Shown here: in pieces, positions 1-6,967 of the stretch
Position numbering within the stretch: position 1 is the stretch's first letter
Layout of the letters: every line of letters begins with the position of its first letter
From: Lachnospiraceae bacterium UBA7205
GTDB taxonomy: Bacteria > Bacillota > Clostridia > Lachnospirales > Lachnospiraceae
Length of the DNA: 21,520 bases
NCBI GenBank assembly: GCA_002490665.1
Contig: DKUL01000010.1
Span: 1-21,520 of the forward strand
Reading direction: 5' to 3'
Notes under the pieces: generated by a model
What the model saw: only the letters and a program-made list of their open reading frames with translations
Told to the model about the DNA's origin: nothing
Database searches by the model: none
Made by a program: the position numbers and the translations under genes

Positions 1-44
1 TGGAGAATCCGAGAGGCTATTTTTAAACCAAGGAGGATTAAAAA

Positions 45-1400
45 ATGTCATATGTAGATGAAGTGTTAGAGCTTGTAAAGAAAAAGAACGCAAGCGAGCC
101 TGAGTTTATCCAGGCTGTCACAGAGGTTTTGAATTCACTTAGACCTGTTGTGGAGGCAAATGAGGAGCTTTATAAGAAAAATGCCATTTTGGAGCGAATC
201 ACGGAACCCGACCGTCAGCTCATGTTCCGCGTGCCATGGGTGGACGACAAGGGACAGGTGCAGGTCAACAGAGGTTTCCGCGTACAGTTCAACAATGCCA
301 TTGGACCTTACAAGGGAGGACTTCGTCTGCATCCGTCTGTAAATCTTGGTATTATCAAGTTCTTAGGGTTTGAGCAGATTTTCAAGAATTCCCTCACAAG
401 CCTTCCGATCGGCGGCGGCAAGGGCGGTTCGGATTTTGACCCGAAGGGCAAGTCAGACAGGGAGATTATGGCGTTCTGCCAGAGCTTTATGACAGAGCTT
501 TCCAAATATATCGGCGCGGATGTGGATGTTCCGGCTGGCGATATCGGAACCGGTGCAAGAGAGATTGGTTTTATGTTCGGACAGTACAAGAGAATCAGGG
601 GCACATTTGAGGGCGTCCTCACAGGTAAGGGGCTTACATACGGCGGTTCCCTTGCGCGTACAGAGGCGACCGGATATGGTCTGCTCTATCTCACACAGGA
701 GCTGATGAAGTGCCATGGTGAGTCGATGGAAGGCAAGACGGTTGTCGTATCCGGCGCCGGCAATGTTGCAATCTATGCGACGCAGAAGGCACAGCAGATG
801 GGTGCAAAGGTTGTCACATGTTCTGACTCTACTGGCTGGATTTATGACCCGGAAGGAATTGACGTCGCACTCCTCAAGGAAGTGAAGGAAGTAAAGCGCG
901 CGAGACTGACAGAGTACGCGGCGGCAAGGCCAAGTGCAGAGTACCATGAAGTCAGTGCAGCTGATAGAAGCGGTGCGGGCGTATGGCAGATAAAGTGTGA
1001 TATCGCGCTTCCGTGCGCAACACAGAACGAGCTTCTGATTGATGATGCAAAGCAGCTCGTGGCAAATGGCTGCAAGTGTGTCTGCGAGGGCGCGAATATG
1101 CCTACAACAATCGACGCAACAGAGTACTTACAGCAGAACGGTGTATGGTTTGTCGGCGGCAAGGCAGCGAACGCAGGCGGTGTGGCGACTTCTGCCCTGG
1201 AGATGTCACAGAACAGCGAAAGACTGAGCTGGAGCTTTGAGGAAGTGGATGCGAAGCTGCAGAACATCATGGTAAATATTTACCACAATATAGATGACGC
1301 GGCAAAGCGCTACGGCATGGAAGGCAACTATGTGGCAGGCGCGAATATCGCAGGCTTTGAAAAGGTTGTCAACGCGATGCTCGCACAGGGCGTGTGCTGA
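45..1400 (+). CDS. gdhA: NADP-type glutamate dehydrogenase
   Basis: This is a hexameric-type glutamate dehydrogenase of 451 residues, the usual length for the family. It interconverts 2-oxoglutarate plus ammonia and glutamate in the cytoplasm, normally in the assimilatory direction with NADPH. The substrate domain shows GPYKGGLR (residues 87-94), PIGGGKGG with the catalytic-region lysine at 126, and DVPAGDIGTGAREIG (161-174). The dinucleotide fold shows GAGNVA (237-242). An AGGAGG at 31-36 sits 8 nt before the ATG, which fixes the start. No promoter is visible in the 44 bases upstream, so it lies outside the window. No strong terminator follows directly. A weak nested inverted repeat (ATCCG at 1419-1423 with CGGAT at 1459-1463, enclosing CATGT/ACATG) follows the stop, and the first good terminator is at 1578-1612. 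The NADP preference is inferred from family resemblance. Confidence 0.97.
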   Translation: MSYVDEVLELVKKKNASEPEFIQAVTEVLNSLRPVVEANEELYKKNAILERITEPDRQLMFRVPWVDDKGQVQVNRGFRVQFNNAIGPYKGGLRLHPSVNLGIIKFLGFEQIFKNSLTSLPIGGGKGGSDFDPKGKSDREIMAFCQSFMTELSKYIGADVDVPAGDIGTGAREIGFMFGQYKRIRGTFEGVLTGKGLTYGGSLARTEATGYGLLYLTQELMKCHGESMEGKTVVVSGAGNVAIYATQKAQQMGAKVVTCSDSTGWIYDPEGIDVALLKEVKEVKRARLTEYAAARPSAEYHEVSAADRSGAGVWQIKCDIALPCATQNELLIDDAKQLVANGCKCVCEGANMPTTIDATEYLQQNGVWFVGGKAANAGGVATSALEMSQNSERLSWSFEEVDAKLQNIMVNIYHNIDDAAKRYGMEGNYVAGANIAGFEKVVNAMLAQGVC

Positions 1401-1504
1401 TTAAGGTTCCACTTGCGCATCCGTTTGGCAATTTCATGTTGAATCACATGCCCATTTTCGGATAAAAGGGTACAAAAATATGCAACAGCCAGTGCAAATA
1501 ACGC

Positions 1505-1533
1505 TTGCAGGCTGCTCCTGAAAATGGTATAAT
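1505..1533 (+). promoter_or_regulatory. Sigma-A promoter in front of a short transcript
   Basis: TTGCAG (1505-1510) and a perfect TATAAT (1528-1533) are separated by exactly 17 bases. No coding region follows on this strand for more than 3 kb, and an intrinsic terminator begins about 40 bases later. The promoter therefore seems to serve a very short RNA. Confidence 0.6.
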
Positions 1534-1539
1534 ATGGTT

Positions 1540-1612
1540 GTGAATTAATAGTATCTTCTTCAGAATATAACTATCAGAAACCGTCCGGTGCGTCAGCGCT
1601 GGGCGGTTTTTG
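1540..1612 (+). ncRNA. Candidate small RNA of about 70 nt
   Basis: A good promoter (1505-1533) predicts a start near 1540, and a hairpin plus T-run ends at about 1612. The interval contains no open reading frame of useful length with a ribosome binding site. The 5' half is AT-rich and little structured, and the 3' half is the terminator hairpin, a common layout for trans-acting small RNAs. No known RNA family is recognised. It could also be a leftover leader or a promoter firing into the gdhA terminator. Confidence 0.35.
1578..1612 (+). terminator. Rho-independent terminator
   Basis: AAACCGTCC (1578-1586) pairs with GGGCGGTTT (1601-1609), with one G-T wobble and a 14-nt loop, and runs into a T tract. 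It is the first strong terminator behind gdhA and ends the candidate small RNA. On the other strand it may also stop read-through from the tRNA gene. Confidence 0.75.
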
Positions 1613-1658
1613 CTGGTTGGGAGAAAAGTCGGGAGAAATATTTATGGACATAAAAAAA

Positions 1659-1732
1659 TGGAAGCAAAGGGGCTCGAACCCTTGACCTCCCGCTAGTCAG
1701 GCGAGCGCTCATCCCAGCTGAGCTATGCTTCC
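1659..1732 (-). tRNA. tRNA-Val (GAC anticodon)
   Basis: Read on the minus strand, a full cloverleaf folds. The acceptor GGAAGCA pairs with TGCTTCC, the D stem is GCTC/GAGC, the anticodon stem CTCGC pairs with GCGGG, the variable loop is AGGTC, and the T arm is AAGGG/CCCTT around TTCGAGC. The seven-base anticodon loop is CTGACTA, which places GAC at positions 34-36 and gives valine. The discriminator is A, the CCA end is not encoded, and a run of seven T follows at once. Position 37 is T, where nearly all tRNAs carry a purine, so the tRNA call is firm but the loop is unusual. Confidence 0.93.
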
Positions 1733-1741
1733 ATGAAATAT

Positions 1742-1770
1742 ATTATAGCATGAAGATTTTGTTTTGAAAA
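1742..1770 (-). promoter_or_regulatory. Promoter of the tRNA-Val gene
   Basis: On the minus strand TTTTCA (1770-1765) and a perfect TATAAT (1747-1742) are 17 bases apart. The -10 box ends 9 bases before the mature tRNA 5' end at 1732, so very little leader is transcribed. Confidence 0.7.
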
Positions 1771-1800
1771 GAATAATTTGAAATGGATGACAGAAAAGAG

Positions 1801-1947
1801 TAACAGTTGTTACTGTTCACACAGGACTTAGCATTTACTGCTAAGTCCGTAAGAAAACGTTACGCATGCAAGTAAAAATCCATTTGCGAAGCAAATGGAT
1901 TTTTACCTGTTACTGGAACGGAGTGAACAGTAACTAACAGTTCAGCC
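1801..1947. repeat. Dispersed multi-hairpin repeat, copy 1
   Basis: A compound palindromic element fills the gap between the tRNA and the lipoprotein gene. An outer inverted repeat, GTTACTGTTCAC (1809-1820) with GTGAACAGTAAC (1923-1934), encloses two hairpins. The first is GGACTTAGCA with TGCTAAGTCC (1824-1848). The second is a 16-bp perfect stem, 1872-1887 with 1891-1906, around a GAA loop. The element ends in TAACAGTTCAGCC, the same 13 bases that form the terminal repeats of copy 2 (3390-3544). A 25-bp segment (1899-1923) recurs exactly at 21494-21518. The hairpins probably also terminate the minus-strand gene ending at 1963. Confidence 0.8.
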
Positions 1948-1962
1948 CATGGGGAGATGCAA

Positions 1963-2553
1963 CTAATGATACGTGCAATTCCCCAGAAATTCAGTTAATA
2001 TTGCTTCTAAATCCCCAGTGAAATCCTTCTGGCATGTCAGCTCGATGCACACTGCGCTGTTTTCGTGGACGCCAAAAGCGGAAATGCCGCGGTCATAGGG
2101 ACTGTCCTCGTCCGGAAAGGTGTAAGTTATCATCTGGTAAGCCTGCTCATCGCAGACAATTTCCTCCTCGGCTGAAATCTCGTAATTGGATTCTGTCCTT
2201 TCCAGCCATGCGTCCTGGTTTTCCTGTGCTTTCGCATTGCTGGTAAACTCGCCGAGCAGAAGGTAGAGCTGGGCATCATACAGGTCAACCATGTCGCCGT
2301 CTCTGTTTTCGTAAGGGGTGGCATCCCCGATTCTCCACGATGCATAGTAAAGCCCGTCACCGGCAAGCGCTTCCTTGTAATCGTAGAGGATAAGGCTTTC
2401 GTCCGTGTTGTTGACTTCGAGGCTGCTGCTGATTTTTAAAAAGGCTGTGTTCTCGATTGGCTCTTTTTCTAAGGCGGGTGCGGTGAGCGAACAGCCGGTA
2501 ACAGTCATCAGCAGGCAGATAAAACATAGTACAAATCTGATGTTGAATTTCAT
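1963..2553 (-). CDS. Putative lipoprotein of unknown function
   Basis: The 196-residue product starts with a lipoprotein signal peptide: basic MKFNIR, a hydrophobic stretch, and the lipobox VTGC with the lipidated cysteine at position 21. The ATG at 2553-2551 is chosen because AGGAG lies 9 bases upstream. A longer in-frame reading from 2628 would put the signal peptide inside the protein and overlap the preceding gene. The mature part is acidic and looks like a single globular extracytoplasmic domain. No family is recognised. It starts 28 nt after the membrane protein gene upstream and is almost certainly co-transcribed with it. Its stop codon is followed within 20 bases by the hairpin repeat. 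Confidence 0.8.
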   Translation of the reverse strand: MKFNIRFVLCFICLLMTVTGCSLTAPALEKEPIENTAFLKISSSLEVNNTDESLILYDYKEALAGDGLYYASWRIGDATPYENRDGDMVDLYDAQLYLLLGEFTSNAKAQENQDAWLERTESNYEISAEEEIVCDEQAYQMITYTFPDEDSPYDRGISAFGVHENSAVCIELTCQKDFTGDLEAILTEFLGNCTYH

Positions 2554-2581
2554 AAACGGATTCTCCTTTTTTTGCTGGTTT

Positions 2582-3352
2582 TTAACTATCCGTGAGCAGG
2601 TTCCACAGCGCGCTGCATTGTTCTGCATTGTCGGTCATGGTATCGTTATAGAAGCAGCGCCGTCCGAGGTAGAGTCTTGCTAGCAGCTCCTGGCTGTCCC
2701 CGGTCGTGCGCTGTCCAAACAGACTGGCGGAGTAGGAACCAAGCTCCAGTTCGGAAAGGACTGGGGTGTCCGACCACAATAGAACCTTGTCCGATACAGA
2801 ATCATCTGCTTTGTCCGGACAGCTTCCGTCGGGATTGGCGAGCAGCTGATGCGTCTGCTGGAAGCTGTCAGGATTTTCCAGCAGGAAAAAGTAGCTGTCG
2901 CCGTCCGAGATATCGCCGATTAAAGTGATTTCGGCGGCTGTGCCATAATAGTGTGCGTCGCTGTCGGCGCTCTGGCTGTTGCCGGCATACTGGTTTACCT
3001 TCACGATGACCTTTCCGTCCCTGTTAAAATCAAGGTCGAAACCATTATCCTGTCCCATGGATGCGAAGGCGTTTTCAAGGGCGCTTACGGTATCCTCGGG
3101 GAGGGCTGTTTCGCCGACATAGGCAATCTGAAAATCAGGGGCGGGCTGCCACAGTCCCAGCGCATTTCCAGCCAGATTGCAGGCAATCCCGGCAAGGATT
3201 ATGCCGCATATCACATACCACTTATAATAATGCCACCAGTTTTTCCATTTTTCCAGCCTGCTCAGATGCCTGTGCTTTTCTGACTGTATAAGCGCGATTA
3301 GGGTTTCGGCATTTTCTGTGTTTTCCATATCTTCTATATTTCCGATACGCAT
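2582..3352 (-). CDS. Membrane-anchored protein of unknown function
   Basis: The 256-residue product has a short charged cytoplasmic N-terminus rich in Lys, Trp and Tyr (residues 28-46). One membrane segment follows at about 44-66 (YKWYVICGIILAGIACNLAG), then an extracytoplasmic domain of about 190 residues with many Asp and Ser. The sequence does not match a family I can name. The start is supported by GAGGAG 9 bases upstream of the ATG at 3352. It is the first gene of a pair with the lipoprotein gene (28-nt gap), so both products probably act at the outer face of the membrane. The repeat element at 3390-3544 lies immediately upstream, leaving little room for a promoter. Confidence 0.78.
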   Translation of the reverse strand: MRIGNIEDMENTENAETLIALIQSEKHRHLSRLEKWKNWWHYYKWYVICGIILAGIACNLAGNALGLWQPAPDFQIAYVGETALPEDTVSALENAFASMGQDNGFDLDFNRDGKVIVKVNQYAGNSQSADSDAHYYGTAAEITLIGDISDGDSYFFLLENPDSFQQTHQLLANPDGSCPDKADDSVSDKVLLWSDTPVLSELELGSYSASLFGQRTTGDSQELLARLYLGRRCFYNDTMTDNAEQCSALWNLLTDS

Positions 3353-3389
3353 TCAGCATCACTCCTCGCATTGATAAAATCATTTTTCG

Positions 3390-3544
3390 TAACAGTTCAG
3401 CCTTTGGCTTCCTGTTACAAGCATCAAGCCATGCAAAACCACTTCGTTGGTGTCAAAGCCACGTTCCGTGGCTTGATGCATTTTAGCCACTATGCTTTCT
3501 CACGGACTTTGCAGCGTAGTGCAAAGTCCTGGGCTGAACTGTTA
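3390..3544. repeat. Dispersed multi-hairpin repeat, copy 2
   Basis: A 155-bp element is bounded by perfect 13-bp terminal inverted repeats, TAACAGTTCAGCC (3390-3402) and its complement (3532-3544). Inside are GCATCAAGCCA (3421-3431) with TGGCTTGATGC (3469-3479), AAGCCAC/GTGGCTT, and GGACTTTGCA with TGCAAAGTCC (3504-3529). Read on the minus strand, its first part resembles copy 1, with a GGACTT...AAGTCCGT hairpin followed by an AGAAA motif. The right end abuts the stop codon of the LacI-family gene (3545-3547), so the hairpins likely terminate that transcript. The element is non-coding and MITE-like, with no transposase in the window. Confidence 0.8.
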
Positions 3545-4543
3545 TCATTTTTCACTTTCGGATGTGGTTCCCCCGTAGGCGTAGGTAACCGGGAGACAGA
3601 TTAAGGGGGGCTTCACCTTCATGTTTTCCCGCAGGAGAAGCTCGACACACATTTCCGCCATTTCCGGCAGCGGCTGTACGATGGTAGAGCACACATAGTC
3701 CATGTTGCCAAAAAGACGGATGCCGTCATAGCCAATGACCTGCACGTCCTGCGGAACACGCTGGTTCAGGCGGCGCAGTGTCTGTATCACGGAAAAGGCA
3801 AGGCGGTCCGTCACGCAGAAAATGCCGTCAAAGGACAGCCTGCCGCCCTGGATGTGTTCCTCGAGAAAGGCTTCAAATTTTTCATAGGGTTCGCTGTCAT
3901 CGAGTATTTTCATTTCATAATTCAGGCCGCGGGAGAGACAGCCGTTTTCAAAGCCTGCTTTCCGCTTGTTGGGCTCGTTTGACAGGGAGGAACCAATCCG
4001 CAGGAAAGCGACGTTTTTGCAGCCGAAGTCTGCAAGCTTCTCGGCTGCGAGCTGTCCGCCGCCGAAGTTGTCGCTGGCGACACAGGGGATACCGGCGCTG
4101 ATGGAGCGGTCAATGGCGACAAAGGGCGTGTTTTCTTCGATGACCAGGTTGGGGTTGTAGGTAAGGCCGATGATTCCGTCCACCTTGTTCTGCTGTGCCA
4201 TTGTGACATACTCCTGCTCCAGTGCGGAATCAGAGTCTGTGCAGCACAGCAGCATCCGGTATTTCTGCCGCATCAGCACAATATTGATATGGTAGGCAAG
4301 CGCTGCAAAAAAAGGCTCTGTCGTGTTTGGTACCAATACGGCAACGGTGTAGGTTTTGTTTGCCTTCAGTCCCTGCGCGTAACTGTTGACCTGGTAATTT
4401 AGTTTCTGGATTGCGTCCTCCACGCGGATTTTATAGGAATCGCCTACAGGGAGTCCGTTGACCACCTTGGATACAGTGCCAAGGGCAACACCGGCCTCGC
4501 GGGCGACATCCTTCATCGTGGGGGCGGAAGATTCTTTTTTCAT
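3545..4543 (-). CDS. LacI-family transcriptional regulator
   Basis: The 332-residue protein has the LacI-type helix-turn-helix at residues 10-30 (MKDVAREAGVALGTVSKVVNG), including the hinge-proximal VNG. A periplasmic-binding-protein-like effector domain follows, which normally binds a sugar or sugar phosphate. The ATG at 4543 is chosen because AAAGGGGT lies 9 bases upstream and the HTH then begins near residue 10, as is usual. The in-frame ATG at 4588 would add 15 unneeded residues. The gene is divergent from the sugar importer and GH32 genes, so it probably represses or controls that locus and itself through operators in 4701-4927. The effector is inferred to be a fructan-derived sugar. The stop codon touches a repeat element, yet the protein seems full length. 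Confidence 0.93.
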   Translation of the reverse strand: MKKESSAPTMKDVAREAGVALGTVSKVVNGLPVGDSYKIRVEDAIQKLNYQVNSYAQGLKANKTYTVAVLVPNTTEPFFAALAYHINIVLMRQKYRMLLCCTDSDSALEQEYVTMAQQNKVDGIIGLTYNPNLVIEENTPFVAIDRSISAGIPCVASDNFGGGQLAAEKLADFGCKNVAFLRIGSSLSNEPNKRKAGFENGCLSRGLNYEMKILDDSEPYEKFEAFLEEHIQGGRLSFDGIFCVTDRLAFSVIQTLRRLNQRVPQDVQVIGYDGIRLFGNMDYVCSTIVQPLPEMAEMCVELLLRENMKVKPPLICLPVTYAYGGTTSESEK

Positions 4544-4655
4544 ATTGATAAGACCCCTTTCGGATATGTTGGAACGTGCAGCATACATGAAATGCCATGA
4601 AAATGGGTATTGATTATCTATCCATGGGTATTCTGCTTATGCTGTTCTTATTTTG

Positions 4656-4684
4656 ATTATAATTCATAAATGAATTTTTGTAAA
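4656..4684 (-). promoter_or_regulatory. Promoter of the LacI-family gene
   Basis: On the minus strand TTTACA (4684-4679) and a perfect TATAAT (4661-4656) are spaced by 17 bases. A start near 4649 gives a 5' leader of about 105 nt. The 20-bp operator-like palindrome at 4701-4720 lies 16 bases upstream of the -35 box, which suits autoregulation. Confidence 0.75.
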
Positions 4685-4700
4685 GAGATTTTGAAGTAAA

Positions 4701-4720
4701 ATCACGAAACGTTTCATGAT
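4701..4720. promoter_or_regulatory. LacI-type operator between divergent promoters
   Basis: ATCACGAAACGTTTCATGAT is a near-perfect 20-bp palindrome with a central CG, the hallmark of LacI-family operators. Only one base pair departs from symmetry. It lies between the divergent promoters, 16 bp from the regulator -35 box and about 94 bp from the transporter -35 box. That the adjacent LacI-family protein binds it is inference from position. Confidence 0.72.
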
Positions 4721-4813
4721 AAAAATAAAGAGAAGATATATAAAATATGCACAAAATAAACTGTAAAAAACAGATAAATCAGTCAGAAAGCGCAGATATA
4801 TATTAAAATTCTA

Positions 4814-4842
4814 TTGACTTAAAAGAAAGAAAATGGTAATGT
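4814..4842 (+). promoter_or_regulatory. Promoter of the sugar importer operon
   Basis: TTGACT (4814-4819) is followed after 17 bases by TAATGT (4837-4842). A TG one base upstream of the -10 gives an extended -10 that would compensate for its weak match. A start near 4849 leaves a leader of about 230 nt that carries palindromic sites and a hairpin. Confidence 0.5.
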
Positions 4843-4862
4843 AAGTTTAACAGCAAATAACG

Positions 4863-4927
4863 TTTCACGAAATAAAAAGAAATAATTTCCTGAAATCAAG
4901 CAAAATAATTCTATAAATTTCATGAAA
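4863..4927. promoter_or_regulatory. Three TTTCNNGAAA palindromes in the importer leader
   Basis: TTTCACGAAA (4863-4872), TTTCCTGAAA (4886-4895) and TTTCATGAAA (4918-4927) are three copies of one spaced palindrome within 65 bp, all downstream of the predicted start. The first overlaps AACGTTTCACGA, which matches half of the 4701-4720 operator. They may be accessory operators that block transcription, but the surrounding DNA is very AT-rich and some symmetry could be chance. Confidence 0.45.
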
Positions 4928-4975
4928 TAGAAATTTGCTGAACAACAGGGAACTGCTGATAAATAAGTTACACGC

Positions 4976-5009
4976 ATGGTGCAGAAAGCTGCCGTGCGTA
5001 TCGCACCAT
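4976..5009 (+). other. Hairpin in the importer operon leader
   Basis: ATGGTGC (4976-4982) can pair with GCACCAT (5003-5009) around a 20-nt loop. The same region offers a competing ACGCA/TGCGT pairing. Mutually exclusive folds are compatible with leader control, but there is no T-run, and no known riboswitch is recognised. Confidence 0.3.
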
Positions 5010-5079
5010 CCTTGCTGACTGTTAGTATAGGAAGTGAAGTTATCTATGAACAGTTTCTGATAATGAAAGGAGAGAAAGT

Positions 5080-6048
5080 ATGAGCAAAAAATCAAATACC
5101 GGAAATCCGGCTGTGGCGATGTCGGTCACTGTGAAACCCAAGATTGCACCGGGCAAATCGCTAAAGCGCCGGATTCTGGACAACTGGCAGCTGTATGTGA
5201 TGCTTCTGGTTCCTGTAGTGCTGACAATAATCTATAAATATATTCCGATGTATGGTATTCAGATTGCATTCAGGGATTACAAGGCAAGCCGCGGCATGTG
5301 GGGGAGCGAATGGGTCGGTCTGGAATGGTTTGAACGGTTTTTCTCGGCGCCGACATGTGCACGTATGATTAAAAATACGGTGGTACTGAGCTTTTTCAGC
5401 CTGCTGTGGGGCTTTCCGATTCCGATTATCCTGGCGCTGATGCTCAACCAGCTGCGCTTCCAGCGGTTTAAGCGGCTGACACAGACAGTACTTTACGCGC
5501 CGCACTTTATTTCTACCATGGTTATCTGTGGTATGATACGGATTTTCCTGAGTCCCTCAGGCGGCCTGATTAACCTGATTGCAGGTACTTCCATTGATTT
5601 CTTGACGGAAGCCTCTGCGTTCCGCACAATCTACATTGCTTCCGGCATCTGGCAGGACGCAGGGTGGGGCGTCATCGTGTACATGGCGACGCTGGCGAAT
5701 GTGGACACCTCGCTCTACGAGGCGGCAAAGGTGGACGGCGCCTCGATGTTCCAGCGGATTCTCCACATTGACATTCCGGAGCTGACCTCCATCATGGTGC
5801 TGAACCTGATTATGAGCGCGGGCGGCCTGATGAATGTCGGATTTGAGAAGGTATGGCTGTTACAGACGGACTTGAACAAGGCGACAAGCGATGTCATTGC
5901 CGTATATGTTTACCAGCAGGGTATTGAAAACGCCAAGTACAGCTACTCGACGGCGGTAGGGCTGTTCAACACGGCTGTAAACATCATTCTGCTGATCGTT
6001 GTGAACAAGATTGCCGGAAAGATATCCGAAGACACAAGTTTTGTATAG
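5080..6048 (+). CDS. Sugar ABC importer permease, LplB-like
   Basis: The 322-residue protein is an inner-membrane subunit of a CUT1-type carbohydrate importer, close to the LplB/YteP type that takes up oligosaccharides. A basic cytoplasmic tail of about 35 residues leads into the first membrane segment (about 37-55). Roughly five more segments follow. The cytoplasmic EAA loop EAAKVDGASMFQRI (214-227), which docks the ATPase, is intact. GGAGAG just upstream supports the start. It is the first gene of the operon, 10 nt before the second permease. No ATPase gene lies in the locus, so a shared MsmK-like ATPase encoded elsewhere probably powers it. The GH32 gene downstream points to fructo-oligosaccharides or sucrose as cargo (inference). 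Confidence 0.95.
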   Translation: MSKKSNTGNPAVAMSVTVKPKIAPGKSLKRRILDNWQLYVMLLVPVVLTIIYKYIPMYGIQIAFRDYKASRGMWGSEWVGLEWFERFFSAPTCARMIKNTVVLSFFSLLWGFPIPIILALMLNQLRFQRFKRLTQTVLYAPHFISTMVICGMIRIFLSPSGGLINLIAGTSIDFLTEASAFRTIYIASGIWQDAGWGVIVYMATLANVDTSLYEAAKVDGASMFQRILHIDIPELTSIMVLNLIMSAGGLMNVGFEKVWLLQTDLNKATSDVIAVYVYQQGIENAKYSYSTAVGLFNTAVNIILLIVVNKIAGKISEDTSFV

Positions 6049-6058
6049 GAGGTGTGGT

Positions 6059-6967
6059 ATGAACGCAAAAACAAAATCCAACAATACAACGGGATTTTCC
6101 GAGAGAACAAGTGACATCATCCTGGTTATCATCTGCGCGGTTGCCTTGTTTATCGTGGCATATCCATTGTATTACATACTGATTGCTTCCGTGTCAAATC
6201 CATATGATGTGTATGCGGGAAAGACATTCCTGCTCCCGAGCCAGTTTACGCTGGACGGATATAAGGCGGTATTTGCGGACTCCCGCATTGTGACAGGCTA
6301 CATAAACAGCATTAAGTATACGGTCATCGGTACGGTTTTTTCGGTGCTGATGTTGTATCTGTCGGCTTATCCGCTCAGTGTGAAGGATTTGCCGGGCAGG
6401 AAATTTCTGAGCATCTTCTTTATTTTTACCATGTATTTTGGCGGCGGGCTTGTCCCGACGTACCTGGTAGTCAAGCAGACCGGGCTGATGAACAGCATGT
6501 GGGCGCTCTTTCTGCCGGGCGGCGTCGGTGTCGGCAACATGATTATCATGCGGAATTTCTTTGAAAACAGCATTCCCAGGGAAATGATTGAGGCGGCAGG
6601 GATTGACGGCGCGTCAAAGTGGACGACATTTTATAAAATCGTGGTGCCGCTCAGCCGCTCGATTATGGCGGTTATGGTGGTGTTCAGCATGGTTGCATAC
6701 TGGAACGACTGGTTTACGGCACTGATTTATCTGCCGGGCGAGGAGAAGGCTCCGCTTCCGCTGATTTTGAGAAATATCCTGATAAAAAGTTCCGCAAGCG
6801 CAAGCCAGGCGAGCACGATATCCGGCGGCTATGCGGAGCTGAACAAGCTGACAGAGATGATTAAGTTTTCATCCATCATTGTGGCGGCGGCGCCCATGCT
6901 TGTCATTTACCCATTCGTGCAGAAGTACTTTGAAAAAGGATTTATGGCAGGAGCGGTTAAAGGTTAG
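6059..6967 (+). CDS. Sugar ABC importer permease, YtcP/LplC-like
   Basis: This second permease of the CUT1-type importer has 302 residues. Six membrane segments are apparent, the first at about 19-43. The EAA loop EAAGIDGASKWTTFYKIVVP (178-197) is intact, and the C-terminus is the typical YFEKGFMAGAVKG. TAGGAGGTG ends 5 bases before the ATG at 6059, which fixes the start. An upstream in-frame ATG at 6011 lies inside the previous gene and has no ribosome binding site. It pairs with the LplB-like permease to form the channel. Immediately after the stop codon, a hairpin-rich tandem repeat separates it from the binding protein gene. Confidence 0.95.
   Translation: MNAKTKSNNTTGFSERTSDIILVIICAVALFIVAYPLYYILIASVSNPYDVYAGKTFLLPSQFTLDGYKAVFADSRIVTGYINSIKYTVIGTVFSVLMLYLSAYPLSVKDLPGRKFLSIFFIFTMYFGGGLVPTYLVVKQTGLMNSMWALFLPGGVGVGNMIIMRNFFENSIPREMIEAAGIDGASKWTTFYKIVVPLSRSIMAVMVVFSMVAYWNDWFTALIYLPGEEKAPLPLILRNILIKSSASASQASTISGGYAELNKLTEMIKFSSIIVAAAPMLVIYPFVQKYFEKGFMAGAVKG

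Noticed and set aside
4544..4588. Longer N-terminus for the LacI-family regulator starting at 4588
   Set aside because: There is no ribosome binding site at 4588. The start at 4543 has one and places the helix-turn-helix at the usual distance from the N-terminus.
4701..4720. CcpA cre site
   Set aside because: The palindrome has a 12-bp TGAAACGTTTCA-like core, shorter than the 14-bp cre pattern, and sits next to a local LacI-family gene. A CcpA role is not excluded but is less likely.
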